Below, in pieces: positions 35,522 to 49,000 of a stretch of 64,000 nt of DNA (the stretch's first letter is position 1; every line of letters starts with the position of its first letter). The DNA comes from Chenopodium formosanum. Lineage: Eukaryota; Streptophyta; Magnoliopsida; Caryophyllales; Amaranthaceae. The stretch lies in NCBI GenBank assembly GCA_024500155.1, contig CM044880.1:5890001-5954000 (forward strand), written 5' to 3'. Below the pieces are notes generated by a model. It ran no database searches. It saw nothing but the letters and a program-made list of their open reading frames with translations, and was not told the DNA's origin. The position numbers and the translations under genes are program-made.

Positions 35522-37540
35522 TATATCAATTACCCAAATAAAAAATAAAGAAAAAAAAATGTTGAAATATGTTATCTAGAACTAACAATAAATCTTACTA
35601 AGCACACTAAGAGGAATAAGTAATAGCAGTTGTAGCACCATTTTTCTGGTTAAAAATGGCTTAAAAAGAGGAATAACGAATAAAGGTATAAGTAAAAAGA
35701 TAAAATTTTGACTTGCTTCCCAAGTATATGTTTCTGTTTGAAAAACTATATAAGTACAACAAACAAAGCTGTATGCGTGACTTCACAACTTAAAGCCATC
35801 TAACATTATTCAAAGCTATTTATTTTTTAGAATTACTGTATTGTTTTCTCTAGTTTCATGCAGGACAAATACATATCTATTCGAGCAAAAATAATACTCC
35901 AAAAGCAGGCCAGGTTAGCTCATTTTCATTTCACTTAAGATTTATTATTGTTTTAACTTTTATTTATAAAATAAAATCTCATTATTGATTGCATCTACAT
36001 GCATGATTTTATTGAAACTGCGTAGTATTGTATGTGTATATGTTATGAAAACAAACTACTGGTACAAGGGAAATTTCTAACGCGTCTAGAGTGAGAATAG
36101 AAAATAAAGAACTATTACAAGTTTACAACTATCGATATGTCGTATACTTGGATTGGAATTGTGACTTACATGCATTGCCTAGAATTAGAAAATTAATAAT
36201 GCATGCATTTATTTCCCATTGATGTTTATAATTAACAAGCTTAATTAATTAAGGAGTAGAATAGTTAAATTAGAAACATAAAAAAGATCGATGCATCTCA
36301 ATTTATCCAATCAATCTATACAAATGTAAATAAAGAAATTATTTGAAATGAAAAAACAAAGGAAATAAATCATACATGTTTTGGTGAATTAAATTATGTC
36401 TTGCCAGTTGCCTCAATTCTTCTTAACGAAGATACAAGATTTATGGTCCCATAATACAAGTTCTGAGTTCTGAAGGTCATAAATTCACCATGTTGGATTC
36501 ACGTGACGAAGTTGGTTGAAAACTAGTAATAGCTTATAGATGCATTATAATAAATTAATAATGTATGCTTTTTTTCATCTAGCTCGATTGAGTCATAGGA
36601 TCAGAGCAATTTAGTCGATCATATAAACGAAGTGGTGGAATTGAACATTTGAACTTGTGACTTATTATACGCATGCAATAATTTCATTTTATATTTTTAT
36701 TTTGATGTATGTAAGTACATACTTTAAAAATGTAAACCTAATTACAGAATCTATTACATAATTGGCAAAATTACATATCAATTGATATAGACATACATGT
36801 AATTGATCAATCATATATGCTTAAATTTGTACATAGTAGGAGTATCATTTTTGGAACTGAATAATGTTTCTTAAAAATATAAGAGCAAGCGTTAAGTTCA
36901 CCATGATTGTTTTGTCATGTATGGCAACTTTGTCGAGCAAGTTGCTCATTATTACATAATTGTCGACCAACTTTGTAGCACAAAATACGTAGCTTTTAGT
37001 AATATCGTCATAGTTGTGTCAAATGCTAGGAAATTATCTGTTTGTTACTGCGAAATTGCGTAGCACTCCGTTGTACAAAAGTTACTTTTGCCTTCCTACT
37101 AAGAAATTGCTCAATTTAATTAGCTATGTCACTACTTTACTAGTGAGTATATTGGAAGAATACCAAAAGAAAATCATGCTTGTAAGATATTGGCTGCTAT
37201 TTTTTAATCGATGAAAATATGTCTAAATCCGTTGTATGCAACTATGCAAGTATTAACGGAGTAGTAAGGTTAGCCAGAATACGTTTTAACTTATATGAAA
37301 CGGGGTAAGAAAGACGAGACTTATTACTTCACCTTATTGAGACACGGGGATAAATAACATTTTCCGTCTTATAGCATAAGATTGTTTTAGGATGATGATG
37401 TATACGATTTTTATCCATGTATGATATGCGCGTTAAAAAACAAGGAAAGAGAGAGAAAAAGGAAGAGAAGACATTGCTTCCCGCGTTTTCCATCTCTGTT
37501 ATTATACTTAGTAACCACATTTCCTAACCCTCTTTCTTGT
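35522..37540. other. Intergenic and promoter side of the UPF0496 gene
   Basis: AT-rich, no gene-like frame. The last part before 37950 becomes CT-rich (TTCTCTCTCTTCAATT style), as in plant core promoters and leaders. Confidence 0.5.
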
Positions 37541-38070
37541 TCCTCATGCGTGCAAGCCATTCTCTAATATCTCTCTTCATTTCTTGGTCATTAACGGTTT
37601 CAATTCTCTCCAAGCATCTTCAATCTTCTTTATTTCTCTCTCTTCAATTTTCTGTCGTTTTGCTTTCTCTTAAACCTAACCATCCACTTTCAAAACTCTC
37701 TTGATAAAAATCTTAACAAAAATCTGGTTTATTTGTCTCTTTCTTCTTCATTTCAGCTGTTTATAAGTCGAACAAAAATCTTAAATTTTCTGAAATTCAT
37801 AAATTTTTCCATCTGGGTTTTGTTCTTCAGTTTAGAATCTGAACTGGGTTTGGATTTTTTTTCTCAAATTTTTCATATAAATCATTAAAAAAAAACACAC
37901 TACATTTCTGGGTTCTGCTCTGTTTCGTCGAATTTTTATGGTTTATGAATAGGTAGGGAATAGGATTCTGAATGTTTGTAGCCAAATTAAAGAGAAGATA
38001 TTGCTATAATTTGGGTTTTGATATTCGGGTTTTGATTGCAGTGTAAATTTGGGATTTGAAATCTGAAATA

Positions 38071-39183
38071 ATGGGAGGACATATGAGCAAGAAAGCGGCC
38101 GAAACGACAGCAGAAATCAACAACCTGCAGTACACAACAGAGCTAACATCTTATGAAGCAGCCTGTAAAACTGACAGAGATTTGCAGTCCTTTGACACAA
38201 ACCTTCATGCTAGAACCAATCATGTGATCAATTCTTTAGCAGTAGGTGTTGAAGTCCGGTCGCTTTCGTTCACTTCGATGAAGGAAGTCACTGAATGCTT
38301 ATTGGAGATGAACCAAGAAGTTGTGAAGGTTATCTTAGAGTGCAAGCAAGATATATGGAAAACACCAGAATTATTTGAGCTTGTTGAAGAATACTTTGAG
38401 AATAGTTTGCAAACCCTTGATTTCTGTGCTGCATTGGAGAAATGTCTTAAAAGGGTTAAAGACAGTCAGTTGCTTATAATGGTGGCTATGCAACAGTTTG
38501 AGGATGAAGGCGGTGCAGGGGAAACGAGGTACTCGAAAACTTTGGAGGAGTTGAAGAATTTTAAGGCAGCTGGTGATCCTTTTACTGAGGATTTTTTCCA
38601 GATATTTCAGTCTGTTTATAAACAGCAACTCTCAATGCTTGAGAAGTTGCAACTTAGGAAAAATAAGCTGGATAAAAAGTTGAAATCTGTTCATGCTTGG
38701 AAGAAGGTTTCAAACATCATATTTGTGACCACTTTCGCCGCAGTTCTGATCTGCTCTGTGGTGGCAGCAGCCACCTTGGCTCCACCAGTTGCAGCAGCTC
38801 TAGCTGCTGCAACGGCGATCCCTGTGGGATCTGTAGGGAAGTGGATTGATTCCCTATGGAAGAACTATGAAACTGCACTGAAAGGGCAAAAGGAGGTCAT
38901 TAGCAGTATGCAGGTAGGGACATATATTGCTATAAAGGACTTGGATAACATTAGGGTGTTGATAGACCGACTAGAAATCGAGCTCGAGTCCCTGTTAAAA
39001 ACTGCTGATTTCGCAATTTCTGAAGACGCTGTTAAGCTTGGGATTGAAGAAATCAAGAAGAAGATGGTTGTATTTACAAAGAACGTCGAAGATTTAGGTG
39101 TGCAAGCTGATGTCTGCAGTAGGGATATCAGAAGAGCTAGGACTGTTGTCCTGCAGAGGATCATCAAACATCCTAACAGCTGA
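38071..39183 (+). CDS. UPF0496 (DUF677) family protein, At14a/At2g18630-like
   Basis: The single coding exon encodes 370 residues starting MGGHMSKKAAE at 38071, the first ATG in frame. A leader intron is likely at 37953-38041 (AG/GTAGGG ... TTGATTGCAG). Conserved family segments: EAACKTDRDLQSFD, VINSLAVGVEVRSLSF, EVTECLLEMNQEVVKVILEC, and DIWKTPELFELVEEYFENSL, then LDFCAALEKCLKRVKDSQLL. The protein is mostly helical with coiled-coil stretches. An Ala/Val-rich hydrophobic hairpin (about residues 212-253) is the membrane-associated segment typical of the family. Arabidopsis relatives include At14a, reported as a plasma-membrane protein with integrin-like similarity; molecular function is poorly known. 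Intact, full length. Confidence 0.9.
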   Translation: MGGHMSKKAAETTAEINNLQYTTELTSYEAACKTDRDLQSFDTNLHARTNHVINSLAVGVEVRSLSFTSMKEVTECLLEMNQEVVKVILECKQDIWKTPELFELVEEYFENSLQTLDFCAALEKCLKRVKDSQLLIMVAMQQFEDEGGAGETRYSKTLEELKNFKAAGDPFTEDFFQIFQSVYKQQLSMLEKLQLRKNKLDKKLKSVHAWKKVSNIIFVTTFAAVLICSVVAAATLAPPVAAALAAATAIPVGSVGKWIDSLWKNYETALKGQKEVISSMQVGTYIAIKDLDNIRVLIDRLEIELESLLKTADFAISEDAVKLGIEEIKKKMVVFTKNVEDLGVQADVCSRDIRRARTVVLQRIIKHPNS

Positions 39184-39591
39184 AAAAAGAAAGATTGACT
39201 GACTTCAAAATTCTCTCATTGTTATGTTGTTTTTAGACACTTTGAATTTGAAATACATTATTCTGTATCTGTAATTCTTGCAATTGAATTCATTTCATTA
39301 GATGTTACAAATCACAGATTTGGATTCCTAATTTGAACATAATATTCATCAAATAAAATTATGTCATAATCTGTAGTAGTTCAAATTTTCTTGTTTGCTT
39401 TGTCTGATCCATTTCATCTTTGTTTTCTGTATAGTTTTCTGATAGCTCCTCTTATCTACTATAATTTGTTAACTTACTTACTAGCCTTACTACCCACATC
39501 CCTCTTAGACATGGTCCAGATGAAACTAGGCCAATGATTTGTCGATGTTGACACAAAATACTAGATGAATCAGTTTTTTTTTTTTTTTTTC

Positions 39592-39622
<31 letters not shown>

Positions 39623-42042
39623 TTTTTTGGGTATTGAGAGAGTCATAAAAGACAATGATGTAAATAAGAATTAATCGCAAAAGCAACAAAATTCTTGAGA
39701 ATACCTTCTGAGTCATTATTGACAAACCTAGCTAGTATCCATATACGTATGTATAACTATAAAATAATCTTGACATTCCCCGTACACATGTCCAAATGAG
39801 AGTAGGACAACAATGTAGTGAAATGATTTCTGATATTGACATAAGATTAGCATAACGAAAAAATCCATTGCAAATCATTATTTAGTGACATAGGGTTAGC
39901 CATATAATTATGATCTAAACAAGATCTAATGATTTTCATAAAATTACATTATCCTACCAACATATTGGAGTATTGGACACTGGTAAACGCAGCACAGTTT
40001 CTGAGTCAAACAATTAGTAGACATATTTACTAAGGACTACAATTAGCTGGCTAAAATATCATATAGTATTATAAAGGAACCGGCCAATATTCAAAGATCA
40101 AAAGAAAGGATCTAAGGACTCCTGCAGTAGTCCTGCTTTATGGACCACTGAAAAGATAATTAAAAAAAAATACCTTCTTTTGACTTCAAGTCATCATTGA
40201 CAATAATGGTTTAAGTATAGGGGGAGTCATAAACTCATAATAGCATTATGCACACAAGGTTCGATCCCAATAATTTTTGGTTCCAACCCCAGGACTTTAA
40301 TCAAGTAAATAATACTCCGTATTATAGGCTTACAGCACATGTTACCTAAACTCTTCATCGGTATTATAACACAAATATATTGCATTTAGGCTTACAAAAA
40401 CACAAAAGTCTCATAAATGACTATCAAACACTTAGACACATATTCTTGTTTGACGCATCTAGTCAAGTTTACAATTGTTACTTTGAATATCATAGAAAAT
40501 AATGTGGCATAATATAGTAAACATATTTTTGTCAAGCAAGAGACTAATTATTAGTCATTTTAGAAGCTTTATTACGTGAAGAGTTAAACAATAAACATGT
40601 TGCGGGGCAAATCAGCTTTGAGAGATATAATAGGTTAAGAGTTGCTTTCTTGAGAACGGTTGCCTAACCATGTGCTTCCTACACCATCCTACCTTTCTAA
40701 AAAAAAAAAATGATGTTGATTTTTTTTTTTTTAATTATTATTATTATTTTTAGGGTCTTAGGGAAGGGTGAAGCTGTTTCAAAGATAAATCAAATTGCAT
40801 CAGAGAAAATATGGTAAAATCTAAAAATCCAATTGTTGCAATAATTAAAAAAAACTAAGGAAGTATTAAAAAAAAAAAAAAAAACTAAGGAAGAATTGAT
40901 CTAAAGGGCTTTAGTTCAAATTCAAACTAGCTACAAATTATGGAGGCTTTAATAAACAAAAGTATATCAGGAGTAGTTGTGAAGAGTCTGATATGATTTT
41001 GTGTCCTAGAGTTTTTGAAGTGAAGGATGAAACTAATCCAATCTTGTCGTCTTTTTCTTATATTTTTCACATACGTATTACATAAGAGCATTTTGAGGCT
41101 TTTTCTGGCTATATATGAGATCATTTTTCGAAGAAAAAAATCTTAAGAATTGATGATTTTGTGGTTTTGTACTGTCTATCTTTGGGATAGGGTTATCATA
41201 ACCTAGCCGATTTTATCCCCCACTAGTTTTCGTATGTATTTGAGTACCCTACAATCTGAAACTGGTATTTGAGACGGATAACAGTCTACAAGATTAACAA
41301 ACAAAACAGAGATTAATCAAAATGAAAGCATAAAAATATCATTAGTAGGGTATTATCAACTAAATCTCATTTCTAAAACAGGCCGAGTTAAGAATGACAT
41401 AGGCAAACATAACTGCAACTAGAGGACTCTAGATTAATAAATAGTTATATAAAGTATAATTTATTATGGTTCTTGATCTGTGTCTATTGTGGCTAAGTAG
41501 TAGAAGTTATCTTAAAGGACAAACTATGTGTTCAGGCTGAGGCAATGTCAAATTATGCTGCAAGTAGAAGCAAATGATGTCACGGAGTCGTCAGAAACGA
41601 TTACTAGAAGCTACTAGTTGCAATGTCAACAAACCATTATCAAATAAACACTATATGAACCTACAGGGTTTAGCTATTTTTCTAATTTCGAATTCATCAA
41701 ATCCAAGGTGTCATTTTAGCAACATCTCAAAACCGACTTTCTTTTGATATAGCAGCAGCAGTAAGCCAGGAACAAATTGTTAAACTAACATCTCAAGAAA
41801 AATTAAGCAAGAGCTAGTTTATCTAAAATGAGAAAACTTGCCAAACACAGGAGTGTGACAAATATAATAAAAACGATCACATACTTAGAATGTAAATAAG
41901 CAAGATGCAAGAATTGCCTTAAAGTAATGAGCAGATAGATTGACAAAGATCTGTTCCAAATGATATACTGAGGAAAAAATGTAATTACAATGTTAAATAT
42001 CATGAAAGTCACAATAATTGGCATAAAGATGTTACTAAGGCA
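39184..42042. other. Intergenic, no gene recognised
   Basis: It contains the 3' UTRs of the flanking convergent genes, a long T-rich run (39574-39627) and AT-rich unique sequence. No coding frame with gene-like content was found on either strand. Confidence 0.6.
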
Positions 42043-43819
42043 CTAATCAAGTGCCTGCCTGATATTATTCTGCTTAAGCCATCGGGTTGGAAAGCAAAAT
42101 ATAGATGAAGGCCGGTAGTTAAACTTTGTAGCAAATGCTAAATAAAGGCATACTAGAAGTACGTAAATCTTAAACCAGACGAAAGAGGAAAAAGTGAGCA
42201 ATGTACAGATGCTTGTTAAAGTCAAGGCAGCAACAACATTCACCAGGGATTTCGTCATGCAGAGTTCTTTTTCTGTTCCTTCATTAGGGAAATGGCCTGT
42301 GGAGTAAAATTCGGAAAGCAGCTTGTCCTTGAGACAGAATGTGTCCATCAACCAAGTGCCCAGCTCCTCCTCAGAATCAGGAATGTTGCTGATAGAGAGA
42401 CGTCGAATGTGGATATGAACTTCAGATGGATTTATTCCGAAAACATTGTCCAAGAAGAAAGGGCACCGAGGCTTGTACCCGATAGTAACATCATAGACTG
42501 CAATACAAATGGATTCTCAGGTAAAGTCGTAAAGAAGCAATAACGTTAACATCCATAGAAAATTAGAAAGTGCAAAACAGTGCAAACCTGCATCAAGAGA
42601 GTTCCTCAATTCTTCCATACAGGCAAAGAATCCCTTCGTTTTTGGAAGCAGAACATTTGTAAGAATAGGCAACCCATGATCAGCTGCATACTTTTGACTT
42701 CGAATGCTCTTCTGTTCACTGCATCAGAACACATCATGGATAAACTAGGTAAACTATTAGATAATAATCATTCAAAGTGTCATTGAGAATCTTAAAATTC
42801 CTAAATTCTGCAAGACCTTCAGCAATATTCACTTAACAGAGCTAATTAAGTTACTAAAAATAACTATGTCAACTGAAATCCCGCTTCTTCTTGCCCCACC
42901 CACCCAGAGGTTAAATCCTGGGCAAGACATTATTAATCAAAAACATTAAGAAGTTCAGCCATTAGGTATCAGGCCTCAGTCAGTTGAGCCCTACAAAGGG
43001 CAATATCTAAGGACTAAAAAATTCTAGCATTTTCTTACATTTATCTATAATAATCTTTCAGAAAAGACTATTTGATGCAGAAACTTCATCAGCTACTGTG
43101 TACAAGGGTACACCAAACACGCAATCATCTTATCATCATTGGTAGGAAGAAGCAACTAATTTATTCCAAACAACAAAGAATAGAATACTTGTCCAGATTG
43201 GATTAAGCAATTTGAAATATATAATCATCACAGAAGGCATTACGTACGTGAAATCTGTGCCTTCCGGAAAAATAGCAAGCCAAAGGGGATCTTGGGGATC
43301 CTTCAGAGTTGAAAGCATCTTATGCATGATTGGTTCATCAATTTCCCACTTTCTATGCACAGGAATGAATTCCAGTATCTGAAATGCCCATCCAAATACA
43401 GGTAGATTCATTAAGCTGCTCTTAAGAACATACTTGATGTAGCCTAGGCTACCCTTTCTCAATGCCAGATCCCATATGTACATCCAGTCAACCTCAGTTC
43501 TGTGGTTGGCAAGTAACAAAATACGCTCCTTGTCAGGAACAGTCACTCCAGAGAAGACTACTTTAGTCTTATTTATCTTTTCAAACAAGAAAGGCCATAA
43601 AGCAAGCCAGGAAGCAAACACTACAGAAGTAAATTTCCTGCTGTAGCGTACACTAAATAACCGTACTATAACTGCTGTCACAAAGCCAATATACACCAGC
43701 ATCATGAAGGCAGTTGAGATTAGCACCAGTAAACATATCACACCCCTTAAAAACCTGAATGGTGTTAATGCGCGGAGCTTCTCATTGTTATCCAAATCAA
43801 GAGGTTTTCTTAGTTCCAT
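42043..43819 (-). CDS. 1-acyl-sn-glycerol-3-phosphate acyltransferase (LPAT4/5 type)
   Basis: Coding exons 43819-43248, 42718-42588 and 42497-42043 encode 385 residues. The enzyme class moves an acyl group from acyl-CoA to the sn-2 position of lysophosphatidic acid, giving phosphatidic acid in the ER membrane. PlsC motifs: block I NHRTEVDWMY (about 105-114; His106 and Asp111 are the HX4D catalytic pair), the middle YIKYVLKSSLMNLPVFGW, and block III FPEGTDF (184-190). Hydrophobic segments lie at about 28-52 and near 65-78, with two more near the C-terminus (VAALTLTSICTLL and FKIYVLLVCLYLAF). DNVFGINPSEVHIHIRR also matches plant LPAT4/5. The first in-frame ATG is 43819. A non-coding first exon probably ends at 45283 (CGCAG/GTTAAA). 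Intact. Confidence 0.92.
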
Positions 43820-45509
43820 TTTCTCACAATTACCCACAAGAATTTCTCAATATGGTGTCTTGCAGATAGTGGAAGAAAGTGAAACTGCTTTATCTAACCT
43901 GATATCCAAGGATCAATCAAGTCTGTCCAACAAAAGTAACAACCATGGGAGATGGGACTGTACCAAGGAGCAGATGAAACTTTTTTACTCAAGCTGTCAA
44001 ATGAACGTAGTAAATACTATCTTCTTTGGTTCATTTCAAGAGTAGATCAATTTATTATCCCAATTCAGAGGAATGCCTTTGAAGTGAAGAGTGGTTCAAG
44101 ATACAGAAGAAGCTATCATAATTCACTAGTAGATTGGCAACGATGAATAATTTCCTGGAATAAATCAACAAATGGTCAAATGGATACATAACTATATAAG
44201 TTCCGTTCAGTATTACCAGAAATTAAATTAAGTTGCTCCTCTCAGAAAAAAAGGTAGCAGTAAGGCAAAGCAAGACCAAAAATAAAAATACAATGTAGCA
44301 AAAGAATGAGTAAGAGCATGAAAAACAGATAATACTAAAGATTAAGGACTGTATTTCATAAAATTCAATGAGAAATAGTCTTAAGCCAAGTCGATTACAC
44401 ATGGTATATAGTACTACAGCATCAAATGCTATGAATTATGTTCTTGAAGAAAAATTGTTGTAAGAACTCATACTATTACATATTGACCAAAGACAAACCT
44501 ACATTGGCTCCAAACATGATTCATACACAACATTGGCTTCAAATCCAAGCTTCTGCTATATAACTAAAAAAATTATTCTTAAAACCTTAAACTATACAAT
44601 GCCAAACTAATTAAAATGAATTCAAATCATCATTCTTAAAACCTTAACCTATACAAAGTCAAAACTAATTAAAATGAATTCAAATCATCAATGAACATTC
44701 TTAATGGCTTTCATCAGCCTTTCGTGTTCGTATCCTCTATGATACTAATATTGTATATCGAAACAAACATTGAATCCTCCTTAAAGTAACAGGTATTTGC
44801 TTACAATACCAACACTCTAAAAATGGTTGGTTTAAGGGTAATTACCAATTCTTACACTATACAGTAAAAATGATCACATTCTTCAAAATCACTAGTAAGA
44901 ATGGTTAATTACCCTCTAAAGAAGTGGCATTCGCTTACAAATTCAACACTGCATGACACTATGACCCAATTCCTTTTATTATATCAAGATCAACATAATA
45001 CATTTTGACCCAAATAAATATACTTGTAAATATAGCAAAGATTTAGCAATGTGATAAAAATTTTACTTTTTAACTCTAAAATTAGCAGTTTCCTTAACAC
45101 ATAATAACATTTTCCTAATCTGGGTTGTTCCGATGTCACCAACAAATTTCAGAATTCACCAAATTATTGACAAATAAACACATAAAAACAGAGAAAATAG
45201 TATAAAAACAAAAATTACATAAAACCCATGAAAATTGGATAACAAAAAAACTCAAATTACCAAAAAAAACCATGAATTTAACCTGCGATTGCTTCAATAT
45301 GGTGAGTTTCTGAGGCAGGAAGAGTGAGTGGGTTTGGAAAAAAAAGGGGAAAATAAAAAAAGATGTGGACATAAAATGTGGAAAATACTGTGATAAAAGT
45401 AAAGTTGATTACCGTATATTTAGGGAAATTGATAAATTTGTTCTATAAAAATTGAGAAAAAATAATTATATGGAAGAGGAAAATAGTGGGCTTGGGAAAT
45501 AAGGACAAA
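43820..45509 (-). other. LPAT leader: probable 5' UTR intron, first exon and promoter
   Basis: No coding frame. A plausible donor (CGCAG/GTTAAATT, exon end 45283) and a CT-rich leader reading CCCACTCACTCTTCCTGCC on the minus strand place the first exon at about 45283-45340. The promoter would then lie between there and the retrotransposon at 45515. Confidence 0.5.
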
Positions 45510-45514
45510 GAAAC

Positions 45515-45982
45515 TGTATGGGATGATATCTGACATGACCGATATCTTATAGAAAATCCTATATCTCATGAAAACATGACCAGGTTTTAGTAATTATGAA
45601 GAAGATGCTGATATGTCACAGAATGAAGACATGTCGGCTCGCCGAAATTCAACACGTGGCAACAGAAGCTCAACACTTGGCGCAAAAGACTCTGCATGGA
45701 TGAGAGCCACCTGTCAAGGTAAATTATTATAAATAGTAGGTAAGACCTCATTAATGAGGGCATGAATTACACTCTCTATCTCTCTAATCTCTCTCTACAT
45801 TTTCTCTCTCTTACTTATCTTCTTTTCTTAAACACTTTTCTGACTTTACCATCGGAGTGGTTATCCCCGGATCACCCCGGGGTTAGCTAACTTCTTCTCA
45901 TTGTGTAGGTTCTCAGCTTGCCGATAGGGGTATCAGGATCTCAAGTTCGAGTTCTCTGTGGAGTCGGGATCAGACGGAAACA
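45515..45982 (+). repeat. 5' LTR (468 bp)
   Basis: It starts TGTATGGG and ends GGAAACA (TG...CA). A TATA box TATAAATA lies at 45728-45735 and a CT-rich stretch (ACTCTCTATCTCTCTAATCT) follows, so transcription should begin shortly after about 45755. It differs from the 3' LTR at two sites: TTATAGAAAA versus TTATGGAAAA, and AAGTTCGAG versus AAGTTCAAG. Confidence 0.97.
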
Positions 45983-45985
45983 ATT

Positions 45986-46003
45986 TGGCGCTAGAAGGAG
46001 GGG
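45986..46003 (+). promoter_or_regulatory. Primer-binding site of the LTR retrotransposon
   Basis: TGGCGCTAGAAGGAGGGG begins 3 bases after the LTR. It starts with the TGG that pairs with a tRNA 3' CCA end. The tRNA is not identified here. Confidence 0.8.
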
Positions 46004-46072
46004 AAAACAGTTGATCACTTCTATCGCCTAAGAACCTCACACAAAAAATATACGTGTACAACAATAGCAATC

Positions 46073-49000
46073 ATGACTGGAAACAATGGAACGCCGGTAG
46101 AACGACCCCAGGTGGAGATAGTAGATGAAACCCACACCCTAGAGGATAACCAGTTCCATATGCCGATAACTCCCCCAGCAGGAGGAGGGGAGGCAGAGGA
46201 TCCTATGGCGGCATTCACTCCAGACGAGTTGGAAACGGCTGCCAGGGTGATGAGTGCAATGAGTAGGAAGAGGAAGGAGGCTGAGGCAGCACGAGCTGAA
46301 AGAGAAGCTGCTCAGGCAGATAGAGGAGCATTGCACCGAAACCAAGAAGAACAGTATAATCAGTTGGAGAACCCATCGAGGAGACCCCGGCATGAGTCGT
46401 CGGTAAGGACGCATACAACATTACGGCAGGACGAACAATCCTCGAGCCGTGTTGTGAGTACCAGAACTCAGCAGCAAAGAAGTTCGCAAGTGGAAGGACA
46501 AGCAGTGCGCACGGTGGTGCAGTTAAGGGCATCCCCATTCGCCCAGCACATCTTGGATCAACCAATGGAGAAAGTGAAAATGCCGACTTGTAGGTATGAT
46601 GGAAGAGGGGATCCGGCAAGATTCATAACGTCCTATGAGGGACATATGATGTTATACACTAACTCGGATGCAGTTTGGTGCAAAGTATTTCCGACAACTC
46701 TGATTGGGGCTGCAGCCGATTGGTTCAACAACCTTGAAATTGGGTCAGTAGACAGCTTTGAAAAACTGACTGAGATGTTTGTAGGGCAATATGTCAGTAA
46801 CAGTGTAAGGCAGAGAACTTCTGGAGAATTGATGGCTGTAGAGCAGAAACCGGATGAATCTTTGAGGGATTACATCAGGAGATTTAATAATGAGGCAAAC
46901 ACTATTCCGAGATTGCAACAGGAGATAGCCGTGATGGCTTTGATGAATGGGTTGGTTGATTCGGATTTCAAAAGATATTTAACAAGAAAAAGCCTGCCGA
47001 CATTGGCAGCGGCGTTCAGTAAGGCCCATGATTACATAAAGAGTGAAGAGCTGATGAAAACAAGTAGTAGACATGTGGCAGCTGGAAAGGGACCGAGTCA
47101 GTATGAAGGGACTTCATCTGGAGGAAACAGGTTAAGAGCTCCTGCCCCAGGAAGGGGAGGAGGGAGTCGGCAAGATACCAGGCCGACAAGACTTCCAATG
47201 AGATACAGCACCTACACCCCCCTGAATGCACCAAGGGCTGCAATCTACTCGGTGAATCAGAATAGAGAAGATTGGTCAAGGCCGATTCCGATGAAGGCGA
47301 AGTCCAGAGATGTAAAGAAGTATTGTATGTTTCATAGGGATGTGGGGCATTACACAGAGGAATGTACCCAGTTGAAGGATAACATTGAGGAGTTGATCAG
47401 AAAAGGGCACTTAACACAGTATCGGTTGAATACCAGCAGGAATCAACAGCCAGCGCAAGTAGCTGAGAGGCAACAAATAGAAGCGAGGCCCGAAAGGACT
47501 CAAGGGAGGATAGTCCGACAAGGGGACACGGGAATGCCGCCGTTATCTACAGGAAGAGTAGATGTGATAACGGGCGGGCCGATTCATGGAGGAACGATTA
47601 GTGGAGCAAAGAAGCATTTGGCGGAGCACCGACATCTGGTATGTGCTCTAGATGTAGACAATCGTCCTCGGCCGGCATCAATACCGCAAGTTGTATTTAC
47701 AGAAGAGGATGCACGAGGTGTAGTATTCCCGCATGACGATCCGTTAGTCCTGATAACCAGGATAAATGGTGCTGATGTCAAAAGAGTACTGGTAGATGGG
47801 GGTAGCTCGGCAAATGTCCTGTTTGTTCAAGCTTTTAATGAGATGAATATCGGAAGACAATACTTGAAACCGGTATCATACCCCGTGATTGGTTTCAATG
47901 GGTCGACAGTGAGGCCAGAGGGGAGTATTGTGTTGCCTGTAAGGATGGGTGATGGGCCGCAAGCAAGGGATGTGATGGCAGAATTTTTAGTGGTGGACGT
48001 CAAGTCGGCTTATAATGCAATTATCGGCAGACCGATAATTCATGACATGCAGGCTGTGGTGTCGACATACCATTTGGCTATAGCCTATGTGTCAAACCTG
48101 GGAGCTGTGGAAAAGGTGTATGGAGGCCAGGTTATGTCGAAAGCCTGTTATGTAACAGCGTTGAAGAACCCAGTTGGAAACACTGCAGTTCCATGTAACC
48201 CAACAAGGGAGAGTGAGCCGACAGTGCAAGATCTGGCCATGAAAAACTTCGATGCAAGGCCCGAAGAAACACCAAGGCCGTTGCCAGGAGGGGAAACCGT
48301 CCAGGTTGAGTTACAGCCAGGCAACCCCAGTAGAACAGTGAAAGTTGGGGCTGATATGGATGTGGAGACTAGGTGTAATCTGATAAGTTTGTTGCGCGAG
48401 AACGCTGATGTCTTTGCGTTCTCGGCCAGTGAGATGCCAGGTATACATCCTGAGGTAATGGAACATAAGCTGAATGTTGACAGAAAATTCAGGCCGATAA
48501 GGCAGAAGAAGCGCAACTTCTCGACTGAGAAAATAGAAGCGATCCAGGCCGAGGTGAATAAGCTCTTGGCGGCAGGGTTTATAGAGCCCTGCACATATCC
48601 AGAATGGTTGGCAAATGTAGTTATGGTGAGGAAGCCGACAGGGAAATGGCGAATGTGCGTGGATTTTACAGACTTGAACAAAGCTTGCCCTAAGGATTGC
48701 TACCCATTACCTCGGATCGATAGACTGGTAGACTCGACCTCCGGTCATGCAATGCTTAGTTTTCTGGACGCTTTCTCAGGGTATCATCAGGTCAGCATGC
48801 ATAAAGCCGACAGAAATAAAACGGCCTTTATAACGGATGCAGGTGTGTATTGTTATAAGGCAATGCCGTTCGGATTGAAAAATGCTGGGGCAACTTATCA
48901 GAAGTTGGTAGATAAGATTTTCGAGAAACAGAAAGGGCGGAATGTTGAGGTGTATGTAGATGATACGATAGTAAAGAGCAAGAATAGAGAAGACCATGTA

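Noticed and set aside
43820..43837. GTG-started six-residue extension of the LPAT protein
   Set aside because: Nuclear plant genes normally start at ATG, and the ATG at 43819 matches the family N-terminus.
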